A DNA stretch of 64,000 nucleotides from UBA2239 sp050177075 (GCA_050177075.1 JBFXHL010000001.1:32312-96311); one strand, 5' to 3'. Counted from the first letter of the stretch, positions 20,312 through 29,514 are shown. The notes: generated by a model from the sequence alone, not told the origin. Numbers and translations: made by a program.

Positions 20312-20887
20312 TTATATAAGAGCAGACAGCCTTCGCCGGAGTTCCGGAATCACCTCCTCCGCGAACCAGGGATTGCGTTTCAGCCACAGCTGGTTGCGGG
20401 GGCTGGGATGGGGCAAGGGAAGGAAAGCGGGGCCGTACTCCCGCCAGGCGCGCACCGTTTCGGTCAGGTTGGCCTTGCGGCGCTCGCCCAGATAATAGGC
20501 CTGGGCATACTGCCCCACCAGCAAGGTCAACGCCACCTCCGGCAGGGCCGCTCGCAGGGGCGGATGCCAGAGGGGGGCGCACTCTGGCCGCGGCGGCAGG
20601 TCGCCTCCCTTGCCGCTGCCCGGGTAGCAGAAGGCCGTGGGGATAATGGCGAAGCGGGCGGGGTCGTAGAAGGCCTCCCGCGCCACCCCCATCCACGAGC
20701 GCAGCCGGTCGCCGGAGGGGTCGTTCCAGGGGATGCCTGTTGCGTGCACCCGCCGCCCCGGCGCCTGGCCGACGATCATCACCCGCGCCGTGGCCCCGGC
20801 CAGCAGGATGGGCTTGGGCGGATTGGGGAGAAAGGCCTCGCACACGCGGCAGGCACGCACCTGTTCCAGCAGTCGTTCGAGTTCCAT
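20312..20887 (-). CDS. uracil-DNA glycosylase superfamily protein
   Basis: 191 residues. The family-4-like active-site motif is VMIVGQAPGRRVHATGIPWND, and LPLPHPSPRNQLW near the C-terminus gives the second motif. An N-terminal CRVC plus a later single Cys may be part of an iron-sulfur site, but the full four-cysteine pattern of family 4 is not clear. It is closer to the small COG1573-like group often annotated as uracil-DNA glycosylase family. The start MELERLLEQV at 20887 fits homologues. Confidence 0.8.
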   Translation of the reverse strand: MELERLLEQVRACRVCEAFLPNPPKPILLAGATARVMIVGQAPGRRVHATGIPWNDPSGDRLRSWMGVAREAFYDPARFAIIPTAFCYPGSGKGGDLPPRPECAPLWHPPLRAALPEVALTLLVGQYAQAYYLGERRKANLTETVRAWREYGPAFLPLPHPSPRNQLWLKRNPWFAEEVIPELRRRLSALI

Positions 20888-20924
20888 AACCTGACAAAGA
20901 GAAGGGAATGCCGACAAAGTTTCC

Positions 20925-20938
20925 TTGATCCAGCGCAA
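20925..20938. promoter_or_regulatory. possible FNR/ANR-like site
   Basis: TTGATCCAGCGCAA lies between the divergent glycosylase and HPP-CBS genes. The left half matches the TTGAT of the FNR consensus and the right half matches only partly (CGCAA in place of ATCAA). It is embedded in a wider CCTTG...CAAGG inverted repeat. Weak evidence. Confidence 0.3.
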
Positions 20939-20965
20939 GGAAGATGTAAGTTAGACAAAGGTAAT

Positions 20966-22159
20966 ATGTTGGACTTCAAAAATATATTTCCAACCATGAA
21001 ACTCCTGCAACGCCTGCAACGCCTGCTGCCCTATCTCGTTTCAGACTCCACCCCCCTCAGCACAGCCGAGAAGCTACGCTCCACCTTCTCGGCCTTTCTC
21101 GCCCTGCTGGTGGTGGGGCTGATCAGCAGCCTGTCCCTCCACGGCCTGGGCCTGCCGGTGATGATCGCCTCCATGGGCGCTTCGGCGGTGATCCTGTTCG
21201 CCACCCCCCACAGCCCCCTGGCCCAACCCTGGCCCCTGGTGGGCGGGCACCTGATCTCGGCCTTCATCGGCGTCACCTGCGCCCAGCTGGTGCCGGAGAT
21301 GTGGTTCGCCGCCGCCCTGGCGGTTTCCCTGGCCATCCTCGCCATGCACCTCACCCGCAGCCTGCACCCGCCCGGCGGCGCCTCCGCCCTGCTGCCGGTG
21401 CTGGGCAACAACTACGTCCACGCCGACGGCTACCACTTCATTCTGGCGCCGGTGGGGCTCAACGTCCTGATCATCTTCGCCATGGCCCTGCTGGTCAACA
21501 ACCTGCTTCCCGGCCACCGCTGGCCCGCCCGCCCCTATCCGAAAAAGGATACCCTGCACCGCCACGACGACCCCACCCCCCTGGACCGGCTGGGCATCGA
21601 CAAGAACGACCTGCACAAGGCCCTGGAGGACCTGGACATCTACCTCGACGTCAGCGAGGAGGACCTCAACCTGGTCTACAGCCGCGCCGGCATCCACGCC
21701 TTCCGCCGCAAAATGGGCCAGATCACCTGCGGCGACATCATGTCCCGGGACGTGGCCGCGGTGAAAACCGGCACCGACCTGGAGGAAGCCTGGGCCCAGC
21801 TCCGCTTCCACAAGATCAAGGCCCTGCCGGTCCTCGACGACGCCCGGCGGGTGGTCGGCGTCGTCACCCTGGTGGACTTCCTCAAGCGCGCCGAGCTGAA
21901 AACCTACGCCAGTTTCCGGGAAAAGCTGGTGAACTTCGTCCGTGGCATCGCCGCCGACACCCCCAAAACCGTGGAGCAGATCATGACCTCCCCCGTGGTG
22001 ACGGCCCGGGCGGCCATGCACATCGTCGAACTGGTCCCCCTGCTGTCGGACAAGGGCCTGCACCACATCCCGGTGGTGGACGCGGAACAGAAGCTGGCCG
22101 GCATGGTCACCCAGTCGGACCTGATCGCCGCCCTCTACACCGGCGACGTGAACCGCTGA
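20966..22159 (+). CDS. HPP family membrane protein with tandem CBS domains
   Basis: 397 residues. An N-terminal HPP integral membrane domain has about four helices and the signature SLHPPGGASALLPVLG. The C-terminal cytosolic Bateman module has two CBS domains (MGQITCGDIMSRDVAAVKTGTD and VEQIMTSPVVTARAAMHIVE). HPP proteins include cyanobacterial and chloroplast nitrite transporters; CBS pairs usually sense adenine nucleotides. The ATG at 20966 has AAAGG upstream; an internal ATG at 20996 is the alternative start. Transport substrate not determined. Confidence 0.85.
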   Translation: MLDFKNIFPTMKLLQRLQRLLPYLVSDSTPLSTAEKLRSTFSAFLALLVVGLISSLSLHGLGLPVMIASMGASAVILFATPHSPLAQPWPLVGGHLISAFIGVTCAQLVPEMWFAAALAVSLAILAMHLTRSLHPPGGASALLPVLGNNYVHADGYHFILAPVGLNVLIIFAMALLVNNLLPGHRWPARPYPKKDTLHRHDDPTPLDRLGIDKNDLHKALEDLDIYLDVSEEDLNLVYSRAGIHAFRRKMGQITCGDIMSRDVAAVKTGTDLEEAWAQLRFHKIKALPVLDDARRVVGVVTLVDFLKRAELKTYASFREKLVNFVRGIAADTPKTVEQIMTSPVVTARAAMHIVELVPLLSDKGLHHIPVVDAEQKLAGMVTQSDLIAALYTGDVNR

Positions 22160-22249
22160 CGCCCGCCCCGAGCCGTCCGGAAGGGCGGTTCGTCCCGAAG
22201 CCGCCCTTTGGGGTAAAATAGCGCTTTTGTTTTTCACGCGGAAATCGTC

Positions 22250-23620
22250 ATGTCCCTGTCCCCGCTCACCGCCCTCTCCCCCCTCGACGGCCGCTACTGC
22301 GGCAAGGTGGACGGCCTGCGCCCGTTCTTCAGCGAATACGCCCTGATCAAGCACCGTATCCGGGTGGAAATCGAATGGCTGAAGGCCCTCTCCCTGGAAC
22401 CGGCCATCGCCGAGGTGGCGGCCTTCTCCCCGGAAACCCTGAAGGAACTGGACGAGGCCGCGGCCAATTTCTCCGAGGCCGACGCCGACGCGGTGAAGAC
22501 CATCGAATCCCGCACCAACCACGACGTGAAGGCGGTGGAATACTGGCTCAAGGAACGCTTCTCCGGCAACCCGGAGGTGATGAAGGCCAGCGAGTTCATC
22601 CACTTCGCCTGCACCTCCGAGGACATCAACAACCTGTCCCATGCCCTGATGCTCAAGGGCGCCCGTGACTCCGTCATGCTCCCCGGCCTGGACAAGGTCA
22701 TCGCCAAGCTGCGGGAGCAGGCCCAGGAATGGGCCGACCTGCCCATGCTGGCCCACACCCACGGCCAGCCCGCCTCCCCCACCACCGTGGGCAAGGAATT
22801 CGCCAACACCGTCTACCGCCTGGAAAAAGGCCGCGCCAAGCTGGCGGCGGTGGAAATCCTGGGCAAGATCAACGGCGCCGTGGGCAACTACAACGCCCAT
22901 CTCTCGGCCTACCCCGACTTCGACTGGGAAGGCTTCGCCAAGCGCTTCGTCGAAGGCCTGGGCCTGAGCTTCAACCCCTACACCATCCAGATCGAGCCCC
23001 ACGACTACATGGCAGAGCTCTACGACGCCGCCGCCCGCATCAACACCGTCATCATCGATCTGGACCGGGACGTGTGGGGCTACATCTCCATGGGCTACTT
23101 CAAGCAGAAGGTGAAGGCCGGCGAAGTGGGTTCCTCCACCATGCCCCACAAGGTGAACCCCATCGACTTCGAGAACTCCGAAGGCAACCTGGGCGTCGCC
23201 AACGCCCTGCTCAAGCACATGGCGGAAAAGCTCCCCATCTCCCGCTGGCAGCGCGACCTCACCGACTCCACCGTGCTGCGCAACATGGGCGTGGGCCTGG
23301 GCTACAGCCTGCTGGGCTACGAATCCTGCCTGCGGGGCCTGGGCAAGCTGGAAGCGAACCCCGTCCGCCTGGCGGAAGACCTGGACCACAACTGGGAAGT
23401 GCTGGCGGAGCCGATCCAGACCGTGATGCGCCGCTACGGCGTGCCCAACCCCTACGAGCAGCTCAAGGAGCTGACCCGGGGCAAGTCCGGCATCACCCGG
23501 GAAACCCTGGCCGCCTTCATCGACGGCCTGGCGATTCCCGAAGGGGAGAAGGCGCGGCTGAAGGAGCTGACCCCCGGCGGCTACATCGGCAAGGCGGTGG
23601 AGCTGGCCAAGCGCATCTGA
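22250..23620 (+). CDS. purB: adenylosuccinate lyase
   Basis: 456 residues, the length of the E. coli-type enzyme. The fumarase/ASL superfamily signature GSSTMPHKVNPIDFENSEG is intact, as are MLAHTHGQPASPTTVGKE and FIHFACTSEDINN. It catalyses two purine steps, releasing fumarate from SAICAR and adenylosuccinate. A terminator lies 18 bases past the stop, inside the convergent cyclase gene. Confidence 0.97.
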   Translation: MSLSPLTALSPLDGRYCGKVDGLRPFFSEYALIKHRIRVEIEWLKALSLEPAIAEVAAFSPETLKELDEAAANFSEADADAVKTIESRTNHDVKAVEYWLKERFSGNPEVMKASEFIHFACTSEDINNLSHALMLKGARDSVMLPGLDKVIAKLREQAQEWADLPMLAHTHGQPASPTTVGKEFANTVYRLEKGRAKLAAVEILGKINGAVGNYNAHLSAYPDFDWEGFAKRFVEGLGLSFNPYTIQIEPHDYMAELYDAAARINTVIIDLDRDVWGYISMGYFKQKVKAGEVGSSTMPHKVNPIDFENSEGNLGVANALLKHMAEKLPISRWQRDLTDSTVLRNMGVGLGYSLLGYESCLRGLGKLEANPVRLAEDLDHNWEVLAEPIQTVMRRYGVPNPYEQLKELTRGKSGITRETLAAFIDGLAIPEGEKARLKELTPGGYIGKAVELAKRI

Positions 23621-23627
23621 CGGCGTT

Positions 23628-24197
23628 TCAGTCCGCCACGGCGACGGCCCGCACCGGCGAGCCGTCGCCGTTTTTTATCGGCAGGGGGAAACCGTAGAAT
23701 TGAAATGTTCTCCCCACCGGCAGCCGCCCGGTGTTGACCAGGTTCTCGAAGCAGACGATGCCCGCCGCCAGCAGGCGGCGCTCGATGTCCACCGCGAAGG
23801 GGCAGTCCGTCGCCACGGCGACGAACTTCGGCCCCACGCGCACAATCTCGTCCGCCAGGGCGGCGTCGATCCGGCGGTCGTCAAACAGTACCCCTTCCCC
23901 CGGGCACAGATCGGCCGCTTGCCGATAACGGCGGGCCGGGCCGAAGAAGGTTTCCGGCGGCAGCTCGTCGAGAGTCTTTCCTGCCGCCACCATGTGCCAG
24001 GGCACGTTGACGTGGGTGCCGACGTGGGTGTGCAAATCGAGCGCCGACAGGCGCCAGCCCTCGGCCTCCAGGGCATGCAGGGGACGGACGGCCACCGGCG
24101 GATCGCCGGGGTAGCCGGCCATGCCGGTGAAGATGGGCAAGCTGAGGTCGATAACCGCCACGGAAAACTCCTTCGGCAGAAAAAAGCGATCTCCCAT
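23628..24197 (-). CDS. cyclase/kynurenine-formamidase family metal hydrolase
   Basis: 189 residues. The family metal motif HxGTHxDxPxH appears as HVGTHVNVPWH, with H58, H62 and H68 present but the usual Asp replaced by N64. A late glutamate (CFENLVNTGRLP) could be the other metal ligand. KynB members hydrolyse N-formylkynurenine; no kyn genes are nearby, so the substrate is unknown. The N-terminal MGDRFFLPKEFS is variable and a GTG a few codons in is an alternative start. It is followed by nothing in the same direction; the next gene upstream is the EAL-GGDEF protein. Confidence 0.75.
   Translation of the reverse strand: MGDRFFLPKEFSVAVIDLSLPIFTGMAGYPGDPPVAVRPLHALEAEGWRLSALDLHTHVGTHVNVPWHMVAAGKTLDELPPETFFGPARRYRQAADLCPGEGVLFDDRRIDAALADEIVRVGPKFVAVATDCPFAVDIERRLLAAGIVCFENLVNTGRLPVGRTFQFYGFPLPIKNGDGSPVRAVAVAD
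23639..23676 (+). terminator. purB terminator embedded in the convergent cyclase coding region
   Basis: A 9-bp stem CGGCGACGG (23639-23647) with CCGTCGCCG (23662-23670), followed by six T (23671-23676). On the opposite strand these bases code for the last residues of the cyclase. Confidence 0.8.
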
Positions 24198-24204
24198 TCT
24201 AGCG

Positions 24205-26025
24205 CTACTCCGCCCGATAGCTGCGCCGGTTGAGATAGAGGCTGTTGCCGGGAATCTTCTTCGCCATTTTCTTGGTTTCCGACGCCACCGACGACAGGGC
24301 CATGCAACTGTCGAAAACCCCCGGCTCCACCCTCACGGCGCCGATGGAGAGGGTGGTGAGGGGATGGAATTCCTTTTCCCCCTTGCGGTTCTCGGTAACG
24401 TAGCCGCCCCGCTCCCGGTCGGCGTCGCTGAAGAACGCCGTCACCTCGCGGCCGAAGCGCTCCAGCACGTGGCGGCAGCGGTCCTCCCAGTCGCCGCTGC
24501 GCAGCACCAGGATGAAATCGTCGCCGCCGATGTGGCCGACGAAATCCAGGGAGGCGTCCACCGCCTCGCACAGCAGGCGGCCGGTGAGACGGATGATCTC
24601 GTCCCCCATGGCGAAGCCGTAAACGTCGTTGAAGGGCTTGAAATGGTCCAGGTCGCAATAGGCGACGCAAAACGGCGCCCCTGCCGCCAGCAGCTGCTCG
24701 ATGCGCTCATTCACCGGCACGTTGCCCGGCAGTTGGGTCAGGGGGTTGGCATAACGGGCGGCGGAAAGCTGCAGCTCGGTGATTTCCCGCATCAGGTCAT
24801 GCCCCAGCCCCATGCCCAGGTAGCGCCCGCGGTCGGTAATGATGAAGCCGTTGGCCAGGTGACGGCGGTCTTCCCCCACCACGATCTTGCTCAATTCCTG
24901 GACGGGGAGGTGCTTGTCCACCACCAGGGGCGCGGCGTCCATCAGCACGGTGCACGGTTTCTTGCCGTAGAGCTCCCGGTGATAGGGGCGGGCGAAGCGG
25001 TCCACCAGCAGATGGCGGTTGATCAGCCCCACCGGCGTGCCGTCCTCCCGCACCACCGGCACCGCGTCCAGGTCCGGGTTCTGCTCGAAGCGGCGATAGA
25101 CTTCGTCGTTGGGCGTCGAGGCCTGGACCGGGTCCACCCGGCGCAGCAGCTTGCGCTCGATGGCGGCATTGTGCCAGCGAGCCCCTCCCCGCTGGCCCTG
25201 GCCGGCGGAAAGGGCCTTGGCCACCTCCGCCGCCACCACCGTCGAGGGCGACGCCGAGGGCCGGGCGATATGGTAGCCCTGGCCGGCGCACACGCCGAAG
25301 CCCCGCACCACCACCAGCTCGGCGTGGGTCTCGATGCCCTCGGCGATGACCCGGGAGCCGGCGTTGTCGGCGATCTCCTTGATGGCGCGGACGAACTGGG
25401 CCTTGACCGGGTCCTTGTCGATGTTCTGGATGAAATGGCGGTCGATCTTGACGTAGTCGGGCCGCAGCTCGGACCACAGGCGCAGGCTGGAATAGCCTTC
25501 CCCCAGGTCGTCGATGGCGACCTTGAACCCCCGCCCCCGGTAGTCGGCGGCAGCGGCCACCAGCATGTCCAGCGGACAGTCGTAGGAAGGTTCGTTTTCG
25601 GTCAGTTCGATCACCACCCGGGAGGGTGCCAGGGCCGAGGCGGGAACGAATTCCCGGTCGCCACGGGTATCGTGCTGCAACAGCACGTCCGGGCTGACGT
25701 TGAGAAACAGCATCCCGGGCAGGCCCAGTTCCACGAAACGTTCCACCACCACCTGGCGGCACAGGCTCTCCAGCTCGAAGGCCAGGCCGAACTGGCGGGC
25801 CACCGGAAACAGTTTCCCGGGAGCGTGGAGGGGGCTGTCGGAAGGCCCCCGGATCAGCCCCTCGAAGCCCAGGATCGCCCCGCTCCCCATGTCCAGGATG
25901 GGCTGGAACAGGGCCGTCAGCGCCCGTTCCTCGATGATCCGGTTGAGGGTTTCGAGACAGTCCAGGCTGCCGGCCGACATCACGCCGTCCGCGTCGTGAA
26001 GGAGAAGGGATGTGACGTCGTTCAT
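24205..26025 (-). CDS. c-di-GMP phosphodiesterase/cyclase, EAL-CBS-GGDEF
   Basis: 606 residues in an unusual order. The EAL domain comes first (about 30-270), with EGL at 55-57 and the metal and catalytic residues in FLNVSP, ELTENE, AIDDLGEGYSSL, DYVKIDR and EGIET all present. A CBS-pair region follows (about 290-410, with ASTPNDEVYRRFEQNPDLDAV and VPVVREDGTPVGLINR). The C-terminal GGDEF domain (about 425-595) has GGDDF in the active loop. No membrane helix. The EAL part looks catalytically complete; GGDDF variants can be active or act as GTP sensors. It may couple adenine-nucleotide sensing to c-di-GMP turnover. Confidence 0.88.
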   Translation of the reverse strand: MNDVTSLLLHDADGVMSAGSLDCLETLNRIIEERALTALFQPILDMGSGAILGFEGLIRGPSDSPLHAPGKLFPVARQFGLAFELESLCRQVVVERFVELGLPGMLFLNVSPDVLLQHDTRGDREFVPASALAPSRVVIELTENEPSYDCPLDMLVAAAADYRGRGFKVAIDDLGEGYSSLRLWSELRPDYVKIDRHFIQNIDKDPVKAQFVRAIKEIADNAGSRVIAEGIETHAELVVVRGFGVCAGQGYHIARPSASPSTVVAAEVAKALSAGQGQRGGARWHNAAIERKLLRRVDPVQASTPNDEVYRRFEQNPDLDAVPVVREDGTPVGLINRHLLVDRFARPYHRELYGKKPCTVLMDAAPLVVDKHLPVQELSKIVVGEDRRHLANGFIITDRGRYLGMGLGHDLMREITELQLSAARYANPLTQLPGNVPVNERIEQLLAAGAPFCVAYCDLDHFKPFNDVYGFAMGDEIIRLTGRLLCEAVDASLDFVGHIGGDDFILVLRSGDWEDRCRHVLERFGREVTAFFSDADRERGGYVTENRKGEKEFHPLTTLSIGAVRVEPGVFDSCMALSSVASETKKMAKKIPGNSLYLNRRSYRAE

Positions 26026-26210
26026 CGGTCAGGGTTGCTCGCCGCGTGAGAAAGGGGATTTCCAAGAGACGTGGACTTTAGCACCCCTCCATGACTGAAT
26101 TGTTACATCCCCCACGCCCTGCCCCGGCAGAACGGCGCGGCAATCACGCTTGAAATCCCGTCCTTTGTTACCATATTGGGGAACAGTGATTTTTAGAAGG
26201 AAGCCCGTCC

Positions 26211-27068
26211 ATGTCCCCCTACGCCCTCGACGTCACCGAAGCCGATTTCGACCAGCATGTCATCGAAGCCTCCAAGACCACCCCGGTAATCATCGATTTC
26301 TGGGCCGAATGGTGCGGCCCCTGCCGGGTGCTGAAGCCGATGCTGGAAAAACTGGCGGCGGAATACCAGGGCAAATTCATCCTCGCCAAGATCGACTCCG
26401 ACGAGAATGCCCGCATCGCCGGCCGCTACGCGGTGCGGGGCATCCCGACGGTGATCGCCATCGTCAACGGCGAGGAGGTGGACCGTTTCTCCGGCGCCCT
26501 GCCGGAAGGCCAGGTGCGCAAATTCCTCGACAAGCTGATTCCTTCCCCCGCCGCCGAACTGCGCCGCCAGGCGGCGGAGCGCTACCACCAGGGCGACGCC
26601 CCCGGCGCCCTGAAACTCCTCGGCGAAGCCTCCCAGCTCGACCCGGAGGACACGGACACCCGCCTGCTGGCGGCGGAAATCCTGCTCCACAGCGGCAACC
26701 CCGCCGAGGCCCGGCGGCTCATCGACAGCCTGCCGCCGGTCAAGCGCATGGAGGACAAGGTGGTCACCCTCCTCGCCCGGCTGGAATTCGCCGAGAAGGG
26801 CCAGTCCCTCCCCGGCGCCGAGGAGCTGGAAAGCCGCATCCAACAGGACGAAAACGACCTGGCGGCCCGCCTCGAGCTGGCCAACCTCCATGTCGCCCGG
26901 GAACGCTACGAAGCCGCCCTGGAGCAGCTGCTGCAAATCGTGCGGCGGGACCGCGCCTTCCAGGACGACATCGGCCGCAAGACCATGCTCCAGGTGTTCC
27001 AGCTGCTCGGCGGAGAAGGGGAACTGGTGAGCAAGTACCGCAAGCTGCTGGCTTCTACCCTCTACTGA
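26211..27068 (+). CDS. thioredoxin-TPR co-chaperone, CnoX/YbbN-like
   Basis: 285 residues. An N-terminal thioredoxin domain has a full active site WCGPC (E. coli CnoX has SxxC) and the cis-Pro loop GIPTV. The C-terminal TPR-like helical region has repeats around ERYHQGDAPGALKLLGEAS and DLAARLELANLHVARERYE. CnoX proteins hold unfolded clients and pass them to DnaK and GroEL. The intact CxxC suggests it is redox-active, as in Caulobacter. Monocistronic. Confidence 0.9.
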   Translation: MSPYALDVTEADFDQHVIEASKTTPVIIDFWAEWCGPCRVLKPMLEKLAAEYQGKFILAKIDSDENARIAGRYAVRGIPTVIAIVNGEEVDRFSGALPEGQVRKFLDKLIPSPAAELRRQAAERYHQGDAPGALKLLGEASQLDPEDTDTRLLAAEILLHSGNPAEARRLIDSLPPVKRMEDKVVTLLARLEFAEKGQSLPGAEELESRIQQDENDLAARLELANLHVARERYEAALEQLLQIVRRDRAFQDDIGRKTMLQVFQLLGGEGELVSKYRKLLASTLY

Positions 27069-27227
27069 ACTAGGCTCTAATCCCTTTCCGACACCTGATT
27101 GGTATTTTTCTAGGTGTTCGCACGTATTTAAAATTCGGCTGGCTGGCTTATCGTTAAATCTAAAGGAAAGGATGGGCCGCGAGGTCTTCGCCCGCGCATC
27201 AACCAACGCTCGCCGGAGGGTCTAGCC

Positions 27228-28019
27228 ATGAAAGAGACGCTGAACCACGAGGAACTGGGACAGTTGCACATGCTGACCGCCCTGTATGTCGAGGACGAAG
27301 AAGTGGTCCGCGAGGAGCTCGCCCGTTTCCTCCTCCGCCGCCTGAAAACGGTCTACACCGCCAAGAACGGCCAGGAAGGGCTGGAACTCTACCGGCAGTA
27401 CAAGCCAGACGTGGTCATCGCCGACATCACCATGCCCATCATGGACGGCCTGGCGATGGCGCGGGTGATCAAGGACGACGACAGCGAAGTGCCGATCATC
27501 ATCACCAGCGCCCACAACGAGCACGACTTCTTCGTCGAGTCGGTGGAAATCGGCATCGACAGCTACGTCCTCAAGCCCATCAACGACATCCTGCTGCGCA
27601 ACATCCTGAAAAGCTCCCAGACCATCCTGCGCGGCCGCATCGTCGATTCCCAGAACAAGCTGGTGCGCTTCGTCCTTGATCGGACCAGCAACCCCACGGT
27701 GGTGGTCCACGGCTCCACGCCGGAAATCATGAACCGGGCCTTCCTGGAATACCTCGGCTATCCGACGGAAGAGGATTTTCTTCGCTGCCTAGCGGAGGAG
27801 GGGAATTTCTGCCTGGTGGACGGCGACGGCACGGAAGAGGTGCCCGGCTGGAACTGCTTCGACTATTTCAGCCGGCACGAGGATGTCCTGCAGCAAGCCC
27901 GCCTGTTCAACCGCCGCTACAACCAGGAAATACCCTGCGAAGTGCACCACGACAGCTTCCCGGAGTTGGACACCCACATTCTGTCCTTCCACCCCCTGCG
28001 CCGCATGGGCGATGCCTGA
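27228..28019 (+). CDS. response regulator with PAS-like C-terminal domain
   Basis: 263 residues. The receiver (about 15-135) has acidic pocket EDEE, phospho-acceptor in VVIADITMPIMDG, and lysine in YVLKPIND. The C-terminal part (about 145-263: VRFVLDRTSNPTVVVHGSTPEIMNRAFLEYLGY) resembles a PAS fold and has no DNA-binding helix-turn-helix or enzyme motif. Such regulators often signal through protein contact. No partner kinase adjacent. Confidence 0.75.
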   Translation: MKETLNHEELGQLHMLTALYVEDEEVVREELARFLLRRLKTVYTAKNGQEGLELYRQYKPDVVIADITMPIMDGLAMARVIKDDDSEVPIIITSAHNEHDFFVESVEIGIDSYVLKPINDILLRNILKSSQTILRGRIVDSQNKLVRFVLDRTSNPTVVVHGSTPEIMNRAFLEYLGYPTEEDFLRCLAEEGNFCLVDGDGTEEVPGWNCFDYFSRHEDVLQQARLFNRRYNQEIPCEVHHDSFPELDTHILSFHPLRRMGDA

Positions 28020-28022
28020 CTC

Positions 28023-28355
28023 CTAGACCGGCGTCCCTTCCGCCTTCCGCCGCACTCGCCGCCGGTCCAGCCACCAGGCCAGCAAGGGCAGGAAAAGAAC
28101 GGACCCGGGCAAGGCCAGGGTCAAGAGATAGGGACTCACCGAGTATAGGCTGCGCAGCATGCGCACCAGTTCCCGCTTCTCCTCCCGGGTCCAGCGATAG
28201 CCATTGCGCGGTTTCATCAGCAAGGGCATCAGCCCCCTCACCTGCAATACCTCCTGCTGGATACGCCGCTTTTCCCGCGCCTGCACCTCCCACAGCGGGC
28301 GCAGCATGGCGGCCATGCCTTGACGTCGCGGATCGTCCGGCAGGAAGAAAGTCAC
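28023..28355 (-). CDS. small membrane protein, weak LETM1-like similarity
   Basis: 110 residues of unassigned function. A charged helical N-terminus is followed by WTREEKRELVRMLRSLYSVSP and one hydrophobic segment, YLLTLALPGSVLFLPLLAWWL. This is reminiscent of the core of LETM1-like ribosome-binding/ion-exchange proteins (RRE...L.RT..D..RLVP, then a Pro-rich TM helix). Its gene lies nine bases downstream of the SQR-like flavoprotein, probably one operon. Confidence 0.5.
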   Translation of the reverse strand: MTFFLPDDPRRQGMAAMLRPLWEVQAREKRRIQQEVLQVRGLMPLLMKPRNGYRWTREEKRELVRMLRSLYSVSPYLLTLALPGSVLFLPLLAWWLDRRRVRRKAEGTPV

Positions 28356-28364
28356 GGACGTCTC

Positions 28365-29489
28365 CTAACGGTACTGGGCAAGGTACATTTTTTCGAACGC
28401 CCCCTTGGCCCAGTGCAGTAGGCCGGCCTTGAACAGCAGGCTCCGGGCGGGGCTGCGGTAGACCAGAACGCCGCTGGCGAGGGTGTCCACGATGCACACC
28501 AGTTCGGGCTTGAAGGTATGGCGCCCGGGCCGGCCGGCCAGGTCGGACAGCAGGTTCTTCGCCGCCGCCACCGCCTGCAGGTCGGCCATGTGGGCCTGCT
28601 TCGGCAACCAGTCGGGGCCGGGGAAGCTGCCGGCGTCCCCCGCCACGTACACCCCTTCCACGCCGGGTACGCGGCAGGTCTCGTCGGCCTGGATGAAACC
28701 GCCGGGAGACAGGGGCAGGCCGCTGCCCTCCAGCCAGGCCGGGCCGGTGAGGCCAGGCATGAAGAAGGTCAGGTCGGCGGCGAAATCGCCGCCCTCGGTC
28801 TGGACGCTGTTCTCGCCGAAGCCCTTCATCTTGTGGCCCAGGTGGGTATGGATGTCCCGCCGGCCCATTTCCGCCAGCAGGTTGGTCACCGCCTTTTCCC
28901 CCAGGCGCTTGCCGGGCTCGGCGGCGGGCGAGAAGAAGGTCAGCTGGAACTTGTCCCGCCGCCCCTGCTGGCGCAGCAGGGTGTCGATGCCGAAGAGGAA
29001 CTCGAATACCGGCCCGCCGCGCATGGCCGACGGCTCGTTGGGGTTGCCGGCGAAGCCGAAGGCCAGGCTGCCGCCCTCCATCCGGCGCAGCCTGTCGCTG
29101 TAGGCCGCCACGGAAGCGTAGCTTTCGCAGGGAATGTGGACGTGCTCGATGCCCGGCAGCTTCTTGATGAAACGGCTGCCGCTGGCGACGACCAGGTAAT
29201 CGTAGGCCACCTCGCCGGCATTGGTGAGCACCTTCTTGGCCGCCAGGTCCAGGCCGGTGACGGCGGCGGCGTGGTGCGCCACGTTCTGGCGGCGGAAATA
29301 AGCGCCAAGGTGAACCGTGAGGTCCGCCTCGCTGCGCAGCCCCGCGGGCACCCAGATCAGGCTGGGATAGAAGAACAGCTCCGCCTTGGGTGACACCAGG
29401 GTAAGGGTTTCGCGATACCCCTGCTTGCGCAGGGTTTTCACCGCGGACAGGGCGGCGAAACCGGATCCCAGGATGACGATGCGCGCCAT
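28365..29489 (-). CDS. FAD-dependent oxidoreductase, sulfide:quinone reductase-like
   Basis: 374 residues. FAD-binding Rossmann motif at the N-terminus (IVILGSGFAALSAVKTLRK) and second FAD motif GVYVAGDAGSFPG. The overall pattern (YLVVASGS, FKPELVCIVDT, C-terminal amphipathic LLFKAGLLHWAKGAFEK) is like SQR/flavocytochrome-c-type proteins. Only three cysteines are obvious (in HIPCESY, ETCRVPG and LVCIVD), so the active-site cysteine pattern of type I SQR is uncertain. Substrate is inferred, not shown. It sits between DedA and a small membrane protein. Confidence 0.75.
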   Translation of the reverse strand: MARIVILGSGFAALSAVKTLRKQGYRETLTLVSPKAELFFYPSLIWVPAGLRSEADLTVHLGAYFRRQNVAHHAAAVTGLDLAAKKVLTNAGEVAYDYLVVASGSRFIKKLPGIEHVHIPCESYASVAAYSDRLRRMEGGSLAFGFAGNPNEPSAMRGGPVFEFLFGIDTLLRQQGRRDKFQLTFFSPAAEPGKRLGEKAVTNLLAEMGRRDIHTHLGHKMKGFGENSVQTEGGDFAADLTFFMPGLTGPAWLEGSGLPLSPGGFIQADETCRVPGVEGVYVAGDAGSFPGPDWLPKQAHMADLQAVAAAKNLLSDLAGRPGRHTFKPELVCIVDTLASGVLVYRSPARSLLFKAGLLHWAKGAFEKMYLAQYR

Positions 29490-29514
29490 GGTATTCCCTC
29501 CTTCTGGCAGGTCC

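Noticed and set aside
17146..20319. A 1057-codon open frame on the plus strand antisense to acnB
   Set aside because: Produced by high-GC codon bias of acnB. Its residues are His/Gly/Val-rich with no domain pattern, while acnB has every expected motif.
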